A program made the position numbers and the translations under genes. From assembly GCF_900112185.1 (NCBI RefSeq), contig NZ_FOKP01000007.1, positions 124,001 to 188,000 of the forward strand: 64,000 nucleotides of DNA, written 5' to 3'. The notes below the pieces were generated by a model. That model searched no databases and was not told the origin of the DNA. It saw only the letters and a list, made by a program, of their open reading frames with translations. The number at the start of each line of letters is the position of its first letter. The stretch's first letter is position 1. This DNA comes from Allobosea sp. CRIB-10. GTDB taxonomy: Bacteria; Pseudomonadota; Alphaproteobacteria; Rhizobiales; Beijerinckiaceae. Shown here one piece after another: positions 17,716-25,830 of the stretch.

Positions 17716-18515
17716 TCACGACTGGACTGCGGCGCGGGGCGGCAATCGCCGCTCTGGTGCTGCTCATCGACTCGCCGGCCGGAGCCCAGACGGCGGCGCT
17801 GCCGCGCGGTGCCGAGAAGGCCCCTGAAGCGCTGAAGCCCTTCATCGGCGCCTGGGACCTCGAGAAGCTCGGCTCGGCGCGCGAGTGCACGGTGACCTTC
17901 GGCGCCGAGGCGGCGGGGCAGGGGCGGCAGGTCAGGTTCCCGGCGACATGCCGGCGGGCCTTGCCGATCCTCACCGGGGTCGTCGCCTGGGATGTGTCCG
18001 ATGGCACGCCGAGGCTGCTCGACGGCCATGGCAAGGCGGTGATCGTCTTCAGCGAGAAGGCCGATCCGGGGCGGCGTGGTAGAGGCAGCGATGGCGCTGA
18101 CTACGGGCTCGATCCAACGGGTTATGTCCGAGCGCAGCAGCGCCCGGCGCCTGGCCGGGCGGAACTCGCGGCAACGGCCGCCGCTCGCCCGACGGCAGTG
18201 GATCCCGCCAGCGCGCCCGCTTCGGCAACGGTGCCCGGGCGCTATGCGGTGATGAGACAGGTCGGCCGCGACGTCTGCAAGCTCGTGCTCTCGACCTCGC
18301 CCTCCGCGAATGCGGGAGCCTTCACGACCAGCTTCGACGGGCTCTGCCCCGATACCGGCCTGACGATCTTCTCGCCGGTCGCCTGGCGCTATGAGGCAGG
18401 CCGGCTCGAACTGATCGCCCGCAAGGGCCATAAAGTCGAGCTGGTCTTCGAAGGCGGGCAGTGGCGCAAGGACCCGGCGGTCGGCGCGCCATTGATGCTG
18501 AAGAAGCTGCCTTAG
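17700..18515 (+). CDS. Secreted AprI/Inh-type protease inhibitor-like protein, two domains
   Basis: A 271-residue exported protein. A signal peptide is clear: positive start (MDKSLITTGLRRG), hydrophobic AAIAALVLLIDSPAG, and AQT cleavage. The mature part has two related beta-rich units. The first runs from GAWDLEKLGSARECTVTF, with a Cys pair (ECTV and TCRRA); the second starts GRYAVMRQVGRDVCKLVL, with Cys in DVCKL and GLCPD. The Cys pairs, the Trp in the later strands (VVAWDV and PVAWRYEAGRLELI) and the layout match the Inh/AprI metalloprotease inhibitor (Omp19-like) fold. A Pro/Ala-rich linker of about 60 residues joins them. Its first 16 bases overlap the dehydrogenase gene. Whether it inhibits a protease is unknown. 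Confidence 0.75.
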   Translation: MDKSLITTGLRRGAAIAALVLLIDSPAGAQTAALPRGAEKAPEALKPFIGAWDLEKLGSARECTVTFGAEAAGQGRQVRFPATCRRALPILTGVVAWDVSDGTPRLLDGHGKAVIVFSEKADPGRRGRGSDGADYGLDPTGYVRAQQRPAPGRAELAATAAARPTAVDPASAPASATVPGRYAVMRQVGRDVCKLVLSTSPSANAGAFTTSFDGLCPDTGLTIFSPVAWRYEAGRLELIARKGHKVELVFEGGQWRKDPAVGAPLMLKKLP

Positions 18516-18546
18516 GGCCAGCAGCTTTCCAATCGCGAGTATTTTT

Positions 18547-18635
18547 CGTCATGGTCGGGCTTGTCCCGACCATCCACGTCTTCGACGAGTGCGGTGTCCA
18601 AGACGTGGATGCTCGCCACAAGGGCGAGCATGACG
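18547..18635. repeat. Cloverleaf-type palindromic repeat, copy 3 of 3
   Basis: Third copy of the element at 1718 and 4286, here between the convergent inhibitor-like gene and the DenD-like gene. All parts are intact: CGTCAT/ATGACG ends, GGTCGGG-CTTGT-CCCGACC, ATCCACGTCTT/AAGACGTGGAT, GCTCGCC-ACAAG-GGCGAGC. It could act as a bidirectional transcription end. Confidence 0.9.
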
Positions 18636-18649
18636 GTGGAGTCAGGTCC

Positions 18650-19633
18650 TTACGCGACGAAGGTGCCGCCGAGCTCGTCGTCGATATGGGCGCGGATGAT
18701 CTCTTCGAAGCTCGACTCCGCCTTGAAGCCGAGGGCGGGCGCGCGCTTGGCGTCGAAATTGCGCGGCCAACCGGCGACGATGGCGTCGATCACCGGATCG
18801 GGCACGCGCTTGATGCGCTTGACCACATTCTCGCCGGCGACCTTGCGCAGTGCCTCGATCTGCTCGGCGACGGTGGCGGAATAGCCCGGCATCGTCAGCG
18901 CCCGGCGCGGGCCGATCGCGTTCGTGTCCATCGTTGCGGCATGGACGAGGAAGCCGACGGCCGAGCGCGGCGAGGCATGCCAGTGGCGGACCTGGTCGGA
19001 GACCGGCAGCACCGCGTCCTGGCCGTTGAGCGGCTCGCGGATGATGTTGGAGAAGAAGCCGGAGGCGGCCTTGTTCGGCGCGCCCGGGCGGACGCAGATC
19101 GTCGGCAGGCGGATGCCGACGCCGTCGAAGAAGCCGCGGCGGGAGTAGTCGCTGAGCAGGAGCTCGCCGATCGCCTTCTGCGTGCCGTAGCTGGTCAGCG
19201 GCGTGGTGAAGAACTCGTCCTCGATCTTGTCATGGAAGGGCGCGCCGAAGACGGCGATCGAGGAGGTGAAGATCACGCGCGGCTTATAGCCGTCGCCGGT
19301 GAGGCGGATTGCGTCGAAGAGATAGCGCGTGCCGTCGAGATTGATGCGGTAGCCCTTGTCGAAATCGGCCTCAGCCTCGCCGGAGACGATGGCGGCGAGA
19401 TGGACGATCAGCTCAGGGCGCGAAGCGATCAGCTTCTCGGCCTCGCCCGGCAGCGACAGGTCCGAGGTCAGGGATTCGAAAGCGAAGGGGGCGTTCGCCG
19501 GCGCCTGGGCCGGGAAGACGTCCTGCGCCGTCACCTTGTCGATCGCCTTGCCGCCGAGGCCGCCGTCGCGCGCCAGTCGCTCGATGAACTTGCGGCCGAC
19601 CATGCCGGCGCCGCCGATAACGAGGATATGCAT
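18650..19633 (-). CDS. DenD-like NAD-dependent dehydrogenase (D-erythronate dehydrogenase family), copy 1
   Basis: A 327-residue extended SDR/NAD-epimerase-family protein. It has the Rossmann motif HILVIGGAGMVGRKFIERLA, VHLAAIVSGEAE, and the catalytic Tyr-Lys in TSYGTQKAIGELLL, followed by RPGAPNKAASGFFSNIIRE. These features match DenD, which oxidises D-erythronate at C2 in the tetronate pathway. It is the last gene of a leftward set SDR, DenD copy 2, DenD copy 1, with a 27-nt gap. Approximately half of its residues are shared with copy 2, so it is a diverged duplicate rather than a recent one. Substrate assignment is by family only. Confidence 0.85.
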   Translation of the reverse strand: MHILVIGGAGMVGRKFIERLARDGGLGGKAIDKVTAQDVFPAQAPANAPFAFESLTSDLSLPGEAEKLIASRPELIVHLAAIVSGEAEADFDKGYRINLDGTRYLFDAIRLTGDGYKPRVIFTSSIAVFGAPFHDKIEDEFFTTPLTSYGTQKAIGELLLSDYSRRGFFDGVGIRLPTICVRPGAPNKAASGFFSNIIREPLNGQDAVLPVSDQVRHWHASPRSAVGFLVHAATMDTNAIGPRRALTMPGYSATVAEQIEALRKVAGENVVKRIKRVPDPVIDAIVAGWPRNFDAKRAPALGFKAESSFEEIIRAHIDDELGGTFVA

Positions 19634-19660
19634 GCGTTTGTCCGATCTATGCTGTTGCGT

Positions 19661-20653
19661 TCAGTTAGGTAGGCGGCCGCCGAGATCGTCCTCGATATGG
19701 ACGCGGATGATCTCGTCGAAATCCTGCTCGGCCCGGAAGCCGAGCGACAGCGCTCGCTTCGCGTCGAAGCGTGTCGGCCAGCCCTTGACGATCTCGGCGG
19801 CCGCCTTGTCAGGCGCGCGCCGGATCAGCTTCACCGCCCTGTCGCCGGCGATGCGGCGCAGCGCCTCGATCTGCTCGCCGACGGTGACGCAGACGCCCGG
19901 CATGCTGAGATTGATGCGCTGGCCGAGTTGCTCGCGCGTCAGCGAGGCGCCATGCAGCAGGAAGCCGACGGCCGAGCGTGGCGAGGCATGGGTGAAGATG
20001 ACGCTGTCGTCCACCGGCAGCAGCGCCTCCTGGCCCTGCAGCGGCTCGCGGATGATGCCGGAGAAGAAGCCTCCGGCCGAGGCGTTGGGCTTGCCCGGGC
20101 GGATCACGATCGAGGGGAAGCGAATGCCGACGCCGTCGACGAAACCCCGGCGCGAATAGTCGGCGAGCAGCAGTTCGCCGATCGCCTTCTGGGTGCCGTA
20201 GCTGGTCAGGGGCGTGACGTGGAATTCGTCCGAGATCGCCGGCGGGAAGGGCGCGCCGAAGATGCCGCTCGAGGAGGAGAAGACGAGCGTGGGCACATAC
20301 TGGCCGCTCTTCGCGCTCTCCTGACGGATCGCCTCCAGCAGATTGCGCATGCCGTCGAGATTGATGCGGTAGCCCTTGTCGAAATCGCGCTCCGCCTCGC
20401 CAGAGATGATCGCGGCGAGGTGGAAGATGATGTCGGGGCGCAGCGCGGCCAACTCGGCGGCAACGGCCGCCGAACTCGAATCCTCGGTGCGGGCCACGAT
20501 CGGACCGTCGAAGCCGGCCGGGCGCGGCGGCGTCACGACGTCGGTCAGCGTTAGCCGGGTCAGCGGCGTGCCGGCACAGGCGCCCTCGCGGGCGATGCGC
20601 GCGGCGAGCCTCTGGCCGATCATGCCGGCGGCGCCGCTGATCAGGACGTGCAT
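19661..20653 (-). CDS. DenD-like NAD-dependent dehydrogenase, copy 2
   Basis: A 330-residue paralogue of the neighbouring DenD-like protein. It has the cofactor motif HVLISGAAGMIGQRLAARIA, FHLAAIISGEAERDFDKGY, catalytic TSYGTQKAIGELLL, RPGKPNASAGGFFSGIIREP and THASPRSAVGFLLHGA. The shared blocks with copy 1 run along the entire length; the differences are concentrated in the N-terminal 70 residues and in loops. The ATG at 20653 has AGGAGA upstream; an in-frame ATG 26 codons earlier is not supported. Located 19 nt after the SDR gene. Two copies side by side suggest different stereochemical or chain-length preferences. Confidence 0.85.
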   Translation of the reverse strand: MHVLISGAAGMIGQRLAARIAREGACAGTPLTRLTLTDVVTPPRPAGFDGPIVARTEDSSSAAVAAELAALRPDIIFHLAAIISGEAERDFDKGYRINLDGMRNLLEAIRQESAKSGQYVPTLVFSSSSGIFGAPFPPAISDEFHVTPLTSYGTQKAIGELLLADYSRRGFVDGVGIRFPSIVIRPGKPNASAGGFFSGIIREPLQGQEALLPVDDSVIFTHASPRSAVGFLLHGASLTREQLGQRINLSMPGVCVTVGEQIEALRRIAGDRAVKLIRRAPDKAAAEIVKGWPTRFDAKRALSLGFRAEQDFDEIIRVHIEDDLGGRLPN

Positions 20654-20672
20654 GGCGCTTCTCCTGCGCTGA

Positions 20673-21419
20673 TCAGAGCGCGAAGCCGCCATCGGCGAGG
20701 TGGATCTGGCCGGTGGTATAGCTGGATTCATCGGAGGCGAGATACACGGCGAGCCAGGCGATCTCCTCGGCGGTGCCGAGCCGGCCCATGGGCTGGCGAT
20801 CGATGAAGGCCTGACGGGCGGCTGCTTCAGTCGTCTTGGTCACCTTGGCAAGGTCGACGATGCGCTGGTCGAGCGAGGGCGACTGAATCGTACCAGGGCA
20901 GATCGCGTTGGCGCGAACGCCCTTCTTGATGAAGTCGGCTGCGACCGCCTTAGTCAGGCCGATCACCGCCGCCTTGGTCGCGCCATAGACATAGCGGTTC
21001 GGGATGCCGCGCACTGAGCCGGCGCCCGAAGCGATATTGACGATCGAGCCCTTGCCGGCGGCGAGCATGCCGGGAACGAAGGCCTTGATCGTGCGGTGCA
21101 TCGACTTGACGTTGAGGTCGAAGGAGAACTCCCAGGCCTTGTCGTCGCAGTCGAGCACGGTGCCGTGATGGACGAAGCCGGCGGCGTTGACGAGGATGTC
21201 GATGGTGCCGACCTTTTCGGCGAAGGCCCCGACCGCCTTGGTCGAGAGCACGTCGAGCTTGCGCTTCTTCGCCTTCGGGATGCCGTCTAGCAAGGCGACG
21301 TCCTTGTCGGTGGCCCAGACAGTCGCACCCTCGGCCACGAAGGCCTCGGCGATGGCGCGCCCGATGCCCTGGCCGGCAGCGGTGACGACCGCGACCTTAC
21401 CCTTCAAACGTCCTGCCAT
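20673..21419 (-). CDS. SDR family oxidoreductase, DHRS6-like
   Basis: A 248-residue classical short-chain dehydrogenase. It has the TGxxxGxG equivalent TAAGQGIGRAIAEAF, NAAGFVHHGTVLDC, Ser in IVNIASGAGSVRG, and the catalytic YGATKAAVIGLTKAVAADF. The stretch GFVHHGTVLDC and the ADFI.KG.R.N..CPGT pattern closely resemble the DHRS6 (BDH2) group, whose bacterial members oxidise hydroxybutyrate or sugar acids such as 2-keto-3-deoxy-fuconate. Its genome context among DenD-like and IlvD/Edd genes favours a sugar-acid substrate. The short gaps on both sides (25 nt to the GNAT gene, 19 nt to DenD copy 2) indicate one transcript. Confidence 0.9.
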   Translation of the reverse strand: MAGRLKGKVAVVTAAGQGIGRAIAEAFVAEGATVWATDKDVALLDGIPKAKKRKLDVLSTKAVGAFAEKVGTIDILVNAAGFVHHGTVLDCDDKAWEFSFDLNVKSMHRTIKAFVPGMLAAGKGSIVNIASGAGSVRGIPNRYVYGATKAAVIGLTKAVAADFIKKGVRANAICPGTIQSPSLDQRIVDLAKVTKTTEAAARQAFIDRQPMGRLGTAEEIAWLAVYLASDESSYTTGQIHLADGGFAL

Positions 21420-21444
21420 GTCGTTTCTTCCCTTGGTTTCCCGG

Positions 21445-21891
21445 TTATCGAAGGCTTTTTCGCATATGGATCAGCCGGCGATCAGACAGATCCTCGAAAT
21501 GGGTGGTCTGGTAGCCGAGACGCTCGTACCAGCCGATACGGTCGGCGAGCTTCTCGTGGGTGTAGAGGTGGACAGCGTCATGGCCGAGCGCCTTGGCTCG
21601 CTCCTCGGTGAAATCCATCAGTTGCGAACCGATCTTCCTGCCGGTGGCGGCCGGCGAGACGGCGATGCTCCAGAGCGTGAACTTCGCCGGTTCGTCCTCG
21701 AGCACGAGGACACCGTCCAGCGTCCCCTCGCTCTCGGCGAGCCAGATTTCGTGCTCCGCCAGCACCTGCCGATAATCGGCGATGCGCGGCAGCGAGGGCA
21801 CGCCGATGATGCTCTCATTCGGCAGATAGGCGGCCTGCGTCAGCGCGACGATTGCCGGAACGTCCTCTGTCGTTGCGCGACGAAGGGCCAT
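21445..21891 (-). CDS. GNAT family N-acetyltransferase
   Basis: A 148-residue acetyltransferase-fold protein. Motif A for acetyl-CoA is visible as LWSIAVSPAATGRKIGSQLMDF, followed by LYTHEKLADRIGWYERLGYQTT, the typical C-terminal half of GNAT enzymes. Acceptor unknown. It starts one base after the stop of another GNAT gene and precedes the SDR gene by 25 nt, so it belongs to the same leftward unit; a link to hydroxy-acid catabolism is not obvious. Confidence 0.9.
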   Translation of the reverse strand: MALRRATTEDVPAIVALTQAAYLPNESIIGVPSLPRIADYRQVLAEHEIWLAESEGTLDGVLVLEDEPAKFTLWSIAVSPAATGRKIGSQLMDFTEERAKALGHDAVHLYTHEKLADRIGWYERLGYQTTHFEDLSDRRLIHMRKSLR

Positions 21892-21892
21892 C

Positions 21893-22567
21893 TCAGGCGG
21901 CTCCGGCCGTCTTCATGCAATCGGTCAGCGAACTCTTCTGCTGGCCCTGAGCGTCGAAGTTCTCCGGCGCGAGCCAGTTGCTGAAGCCCTGGCCCACCTT
22001 GGGCCATTCGCCGTCGAGGATCGAGAACCAGGCGGTGTCGCGGTTTTCGCCCTTCACCACCTGATGCTGGCGGAAAAGGCCTTCATACTGGAAGCCGAAG
22101 CGCTGCGCGGCGCGTTTGGAAGGTTCGTTGCGGTTGTTGCACTTCCATTCATAGCGGCGATAGCCGAGCGAGAAGCCGTATTCGCCGACGAGATAGACCG
22201 CTTCCGTCGCCATACGGGTGCGCTGCATCGACGGCGAATAAGTGATCCAGCCGACCTCAAAGACGCCGTGCTCGGGCCGGATCTCCATCATCCAGAGATG
22301 GCCCTTGGCCTTGCCGTCGGCCTCGTCGATCACGGCGAAGGGGATGATGCCGGCCTTGTCCGCCATCGACGTCAGCAGTTCGCGATAGGCCTCGCGGCTC
22401 GGCGGAAGCGTCGCGGGCAGCCAGTCCCAGACCGATTCATGGCCGTCCATGGCCTGCCAGATGTCGTCGAGATGGCGTGCCGGGTCGAGCGGCTCCAGCC
22501 GGCTATAGTGGCCCTGCAGCACCTTCGCCGGCGGGAAGGGGCGAGGCGTCCAGTTCAATGTCGTCAT
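21893..22567 (-). CDS. GNAT family N-acetyltransferase, RimJ/RimL-like
   Basis: A 224-residue protein of the ribosomal-protein acetyltransferase-like GNAT branch. Visible features are LEPLDPARHLDDIWQAM near the N-terminus, GWITYSPSMQRTRMATEAVY (CoA-binding region), and RRYEWKCNNRNEPSKRAAQRFGFQYEG, a very characteristic block in this branch. The ATG at 22567 overlaps the stop of the upstream 108-residue gene (ATGA), so translation is coupled. A longer frame to 22672 is shadow sequence. Acceptor not predictable. Confidence 0.9.
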   Translation of the reverse strand: MTTLNWTPRPFPPAKVLQGHYSRLEPLDPARHLDDIWQAMDGHESVWDWLPATLPPSREAYRELLTSMADKAGIIPFAVIDEADGKAKGHLWMMEIRPEHGVFEVGWITYSPSMQRTRMATEAVYLVGEYGFSLGYRRYEWKCNNRNEPSKRAAQRFGFQYEGLFRQHQVVKGENRDTAWFSILDGEWPKVGQGFSNWLAPENFDAQGQQKSSLTDCMKTAGAA

Positions 22568-22890
22568 GCCTTGATCGTCCTGCGCCAGGCGGTGAAGTCG
22601 TGGGTGATCTGCCAGTCCGGGCCGAGCTCGGCGGCGATGGCGGCGGCGAGCGTCGTGCCTTCCGCCTCCCAAGCAGCGCGCTCCGCGTCGCTGGCGAAGT
22701 CGGAGGCTGCCTCGTTCGCCTCGTCATAGATCGCGTCGAAGGTGTCCATCCAGCTTTCCAGCCGGTCGGCGAGCACGTCGGACAGGCCGATGTCGTCGGC
22801 ATCGACCTGTTTGCGCTTGCCCTTGGCGTCGATCTGCCAGAGCCCGCTCCTGCCGAGCCATTCCGGGGCAATGAGAAGCTGCCCGCTCAC
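22564..22890 (-). CDS. Conserved-looking protein of unknown function, 108 residues
   Basis: I do not recognise a named family. The protein starts at a GTG that overlaps the stop of the lyase gene (GTGA) and ends overlapping the start of the GNAT gene (ATGA), so it is sandwiched by 4-nt overlaps and surely translated. It begins with a short beta-rich part (LIAPEWLGRSGLWQID), then a polar helix-rich part with the acidic/Trp-rich pattern DRLESWMDTFDAIYDE and AERAAWEAEGTTLAAAIAAEL, and ends THDFTAWRRTIKA. No signal peptide or membrane segment. Small cytosolic proteins with this W..FD..YD layout are common and uncharacterised. Confidence 0.8.
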   Translation of the reverse strand: MSGQLLIAPEWLGRSGLWQIDAKGKRKQVDADDIGLSDVLADRLESWMDTFDAIYDEANEAASDFASDAERAAWEAEGTTLAAAIAAELGPDWQITHDFTAWRRTIKA

Positions 22891-23726
22891 GAGCGCGCCT
22901 TGAGATCGTCGCGGAAGAATGGGTTGAGCGGGGCCGAGGCGCCGTTGCCGGCGAAGCCCTTGAAGCTGCCCTCCTGCGCGATCAGGCGCGTCGCCTCGAT
23001 GAGGGCGGCCCAGGCGGCCCGTGCCAGGGCTCCGCCGATCGAGATGCGGCGCGTGCCGGTGGCGGCGATCTCGGCGACGCTGAGGCCGACATCGCCATAG
23101 ACCAGCGTGTTGACCGGCTTGCCGCCGGCGGCCGCGACGAGGGCGCCGATGTCGGCCACAGTCTTCGGGCCGGGGGCGTAGAGCACATCGGCGCCGGCCT
23201 CGGCATAGGCCGTGATACGGCGCACCGACTCGTTCAGCGCGTCGGGATGGCCGGTGAGGAAGCATTCGGCGCGGGCGGTCAGCACGACGCCGGTACCGGT
23301 TTCGTCGATGGCGCGACGGGCCGCCTTGACGCGCTCGACGGCGAGCTCGAAGGGATAGAGCGGCTCGTCCTCGCGGCCGGTGGCGTCCTCGATTGAGAGG
23401 CCGGCGACGCCGGTCGCGATGCAGAGCTTGACGTTGGCCGCGACGCCATCGGGCGTGTCGGCATAGCCGTTCTCGAAATCGGCATTGATCGGCAGATCCG
23501 GCACCGCCTTCACCAGCTCGGCGAGGTGGGCCAGCATCATGTCGCGCGGCACGTCCTGGTCGGCGCGCGCTTTCGTGAAGGCGAAGCCGGCGCTGGTCGA
23601 AGCGAGGGCCTTGAAGCCCTGGCCGCGCAGCCAGCGGGCCGAGCCCTCGTCCCAGGGGTTCGGCATGACGAAGCAGCCGGATTCATGGAGTCTGCGAAAC
23701 GCGTCGACTTGCGGGCTGTAAGTCAT
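22887..23726 (-). CDS. Isocitrate lyase/PEP mutase family protein
   Basis: A 279-residue (beta/alpha)8-barrel enzyme. It opens FRRLHESGCFVMPNPWDEGSA (positions ~10-30), the phosphate/substrate loop of this superfamily, with STSAGFAF, the metal-binding DFENGYAD, and SIEDATG. The classical KKCGH of true isocitrate lyase is absent: the corresponding part reads LTARAECFLTG. So it is one of the smaller lyases or phosphonomutase-like members, with C-C or P-C bond activity on a small oxo- or hydroxy-acid. The start codon directly abuts a LacI-type operator candidate and no clear ribosome-binding site is visible. First gene of a tightly overlapping set with the 108-residue protein and the GNATs. Confidence 0.88.
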   Translation of the reverse strand: MTYSPQVDAFRRLHESGCFVMPNPWDEGSARWLRGQGFKALASTSAGFAFTKARADQDVPRDMMLAHLAELVKAVPDLPINADFENGYADTPDGVAANVKLCIATGVAGLSIEDATGREDEPLYPFELAVERVKAARRAIDETGTGVVLTARAECFLTGHPDALNESVRRITAYAEAGADVLYAPGPKTVADIGALVAAAGGKPVNTLVYGDVGLSVAEIAATGTRRISIGGALARAAWAALIEATRLIAQEGSFKGFAGNGASAPLNPFFRDDLKARS

Positions 23727-23742
23727 TTTAAATCGTTTCAGA
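23726..23742. promoter_or_regulatory. LacI-type operator candidate at the lyase start
   Basis: TTTTAAATCGTTTCAGA around the CG at 23734-23735; reversed it reads TCTGAAACGATTTAAAA, the best match to a canonical LacI-family operator in this window. It touches the start codon of the PEP-mutase-family gene, where bound repressor would block transcription or initiation. It also takes up the space where a Shine-Dalgarno sequence would normally lie. Confidence 0.55.
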
Positions 23743-23873
23743 TGAGCTCAGGGGCGTCATACTGTCGTCCCTGAGCCGATTTGTCAGCCCCGCTCCCACG
23801 CATCTGCCGGCGAGGCGCGATGCACCGCGGGAATGGCCGGCGGCAGGAGCTCCGCCGCCAGCCTTGTGCGGTG

Positions 23874-25694
23874 TCAGTGGTTGTCGCGCGGCACGCCGAA
23901 CTTCTTGTGGATCTTCTGGTACTTGACCGCCGGCTTCAGGACCATGCCCTCGGAGAGCTCGTCGACGATCTTGCGCTGGATCTCCTGCCAGGGCGTCTGG
24001 CTCTTCGGGTACTTGTAGCCGCCGGCCGCCTTCAGCTCGGCGCGGCGCTTCTCCAGCTCCTCGTCCGAGATCAGGATGTTGGCGGTGCGCTTCTTCAGGT
24101 CGATGCGGACCTTGTCGCCGGTCTTGAGCAGCGCGAGGCCGCCGCCGGTCGCCGCTTCCGGCGAGGCGTTGAGGATCGAGGGCGAGCCCGAAGTGCCGGA
24201 CTGGCGGCCGTCGCCGACGCAAGCGAGCGCGGTGACGCCCTTCTTGATCAGGTAATCCGGCGGCCGCATGTTGACGACCTCGGCCGCGCCGGGGTATCCG
24301 ACCGGGCCGACGCCACGGATGAAGAGAACCGTGTGCTCGTCGATCGCGAGCGCGGGATCGTCGATGCGGTGGTGATAGTCCTCCGGCCCGTCGAAGACGA
24401 CGGCCTTGCCCTCGAAGGCCATCGGGTCCTTCGGGTTCTCGAGATAGCGCTTGCGGAACTCCGGCGTGATCACCGAGGTCTTCATGATCGCCGAGTCGAA
24501 GAGGTTGCCGGAGAGGTTGAGGAACCCGGCCTCCTTCTTCATCGGCTCGTCATAGGCCTTGATGACCTCGCGGTCGCCCGAGAAGGCGCCTTCGCAGTTC
24601 TCGATATGGGTCTTGCCGTTGGCGGTGATCGCCGGCTTCAGCTTGCCCTTGGCGATCAGCTCGGCGATCACGGCGGGCAGGCCGCCGGCGCGATAATAGT
24701 CCTCGCCGAGATATTCGCCGGCCGGCTGCATGTTGACCAGCAGCGGCGTGTCGTAGCCGATCTTGGTCCAGTCCTCGTTGTCGAGCTTGACGCCGATATG
24801 CTTGGCGATGGCGTTGACGTGGATCGGGGCATTGGTCGAGCCGCCGATCGCCGAGTTGATGACGATGGTGTTCTCGAAGGCTTCGCGGGTCAGGATCTTC
24901 GAGGGGATCAGGTTCTCCCAGACCATCTCGACGATGCGGCGGCCGGTGAGATAGGCCATCTCGTAGCGGTCGCGATAGGGCGCGGGGATCGCGGCGGCGC
25001 CGGGCAGGGTCATGCCCATCGCCTCGGCGAGCGCGTTCATGGTCGAAGCCGTGCCCATGGTGTTGCAGTGGCCCGCGGACGGTGCGGACGACGCAACCAG
25101 GTCGACGAAGCCGCGATAATCGATCTCGCCGGCGGCCATCATCTGGCGCGCCTTCCAGACGATCGTGCCCGAACCGGTGCGCTCGCCGCGGAAGGAGCCG
25201 TTCAGCATCGGTCCGCCCGGCAAGGCGATCGCCGGAATGTCGACCGTCGCCGCAGCCATGATCTGCGCCGGGGTGGTCTTGTCGCAGCCCGTCGTCAGCA
25301 CGACGCCGTCGATCGGGTAGCCGTAGAGGATTTCGACCAGCGAGAGGTATTGCAGGTTGCGGTCGAGCGAAGCGGTCGGCCGCTTGCAGGTTTCCTGGAT
25401 CGGATGGATCGGGAATTCGAAGGGCACGCCGCCCATCTCGCGGATGCCGTCGCGGACGCGGGAGGCTAATTCGAGGTGATGGCGATTGCAGGGGGCGATG
25501 TCGGAGCCGGTCTGGGCGATGCCGATGATCGGGCGGCCGGACTGCAACTCCTCGCGCGACAGGCCGAAATTCATGGTGCGCTCGATATAGAGCGCGGTCA
25601 TGTCGGCATTGGCGGGATTGTCGAACCAGGCCTTGGAGCGCAACTGCTCCGGCTTGATCCTGCGGACCGGCTTCTTCCCAGGCGTCTTGGCCAT
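23874..25694 (-). CDS. IlvD/Edd family sugar-acid dehydratase
   Basis: A 606-residue iron-sulfur dehydratase. The Fe-S cysteine regions are visible: [15 protein letters not shown] and [20 protein letters not shown], with a third region at [19 protein letters not shown]. The length and Cys pattern fit the pentonate/hexonate dehydratase branch (L-arabinonate, D-xylonate, L-fuconate and similar) rather than branched-chain IlvD: it has [20 protein letters not shown] and [20 protein letters not shown]. It converts an aldonate to a 2-keto-3-deoxy acid. The ATG at 25694 follows GAGGGAATGACGGG. The gene is divergent from an aminotransferase and has a LacI-type operator 60 nt upstream. No KDG-type aldolase is present in the window. 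Confidence 0.9.
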   Translation of the reverse strand: MAKTPGKKPVRRIKPEQLRSKAWFDNPANADMTALYIERTMNFGLSREELQSGRPIIGIAQTGSDIAPCNRHHLELASRVRDGIREMGGVPFEFPIHPIQETCKRPTASLDRNLQYLSLVEILYGYPIDGVVLTTGCDKTTPAQIMAAATVDIPAIALPGGPMLNGSFRGERTGSGTIVWKARQMMAAGEIDYRGFVDLVASSAPSAGHCNTMGTASTMNALAEAMGMTLPGAAAIPAPYRDRYEMAYLTGRRIVEMVWENLIPSKILTREAFENTIVINSAIGGSTNAPIHVNAIAKHIGVKLDNEDWTKIGYDTPLLVNMQPAGEYLGEDYYRAGGLPAVIAELIAKGKLKPAITANGKTHIENCEGAFSGDREVIKAYDEPMKKEAGFLNLSGNLFDSAIMKTSVITPEFRKRYLENPKDPMAFEGKAVVFDGPEDYHHRIDDPALAIDEHTVLFIRGVGPVGYPGAAEVVNMRPPDYLIKKGVTALACVGDGRQSGTSGSPSILNASPEAATGGGLALLKTGDKVRIDLKKRTANILISDEELEKRRAELKAAGGYKYPKSQTPWQEIQRKIVDELSEGMVLKPAVKYQKIHKKFGVPRDNH

Positions 25695-25745
25695 CCCGTC
25701 ATTCCCTCTCGCAGCCAGGCGGCATTCGTGCCGCTTCGGCATCAT

Positions 25746-25763
25746 CTTTAAATCGATTTGATC
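25746..25763. promoter_or_regulatory. LacI-type operator candidate upstream of dehydratase
   Basis: CTTTAAATCGATTTGATC, centred on the CG at 25754-25755, about 60 nt before the dehydratase start. The half-sites TTAAAT and ATTTGA are near-perfect inverted repeats. It shares the central AAATCGATT/TTTAAA pattern with the sites at 16682 and 23726. Confidence 0.55.
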
Positions 25764-25815
25764 GACAGAGCATGCCGATCGGAAGCGAAGTGGCAAGAAC
25801 ACTTGCCCCAGTTGC

Positions 25816-25830
25816 TGTATGCTGCATACA
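25816..25830. promoter_or_regulatory. Perfect inverted repeat, GntR-type operator candidate
   Basis: TGTATGC and GCATACA are exact inverted repeats around a single T. TGTATGC-type palindromes of this size are typical of FCD-type GntR operators. The site is about 203 nt upstream of the aminotransferase start and about 120 nt upstream of the dehydratase start. Confidence 0.5.

Noticed and set aside
22887..23726. True isocitrate lyase of the glyoxylate shunt
   Set aside because: At 279 residues it is too short and lacks the KKCGH catalytic motif; it is a smaller superfamily member.
23874..25694. IlvD of branched-chain amino acid synthesis
   Set aside because: Length about 606 with the [12 protein letters not shown] and [10 protein letters not shown] segments fits the sugar-acid dehydratase branch, and the context is catabolic.
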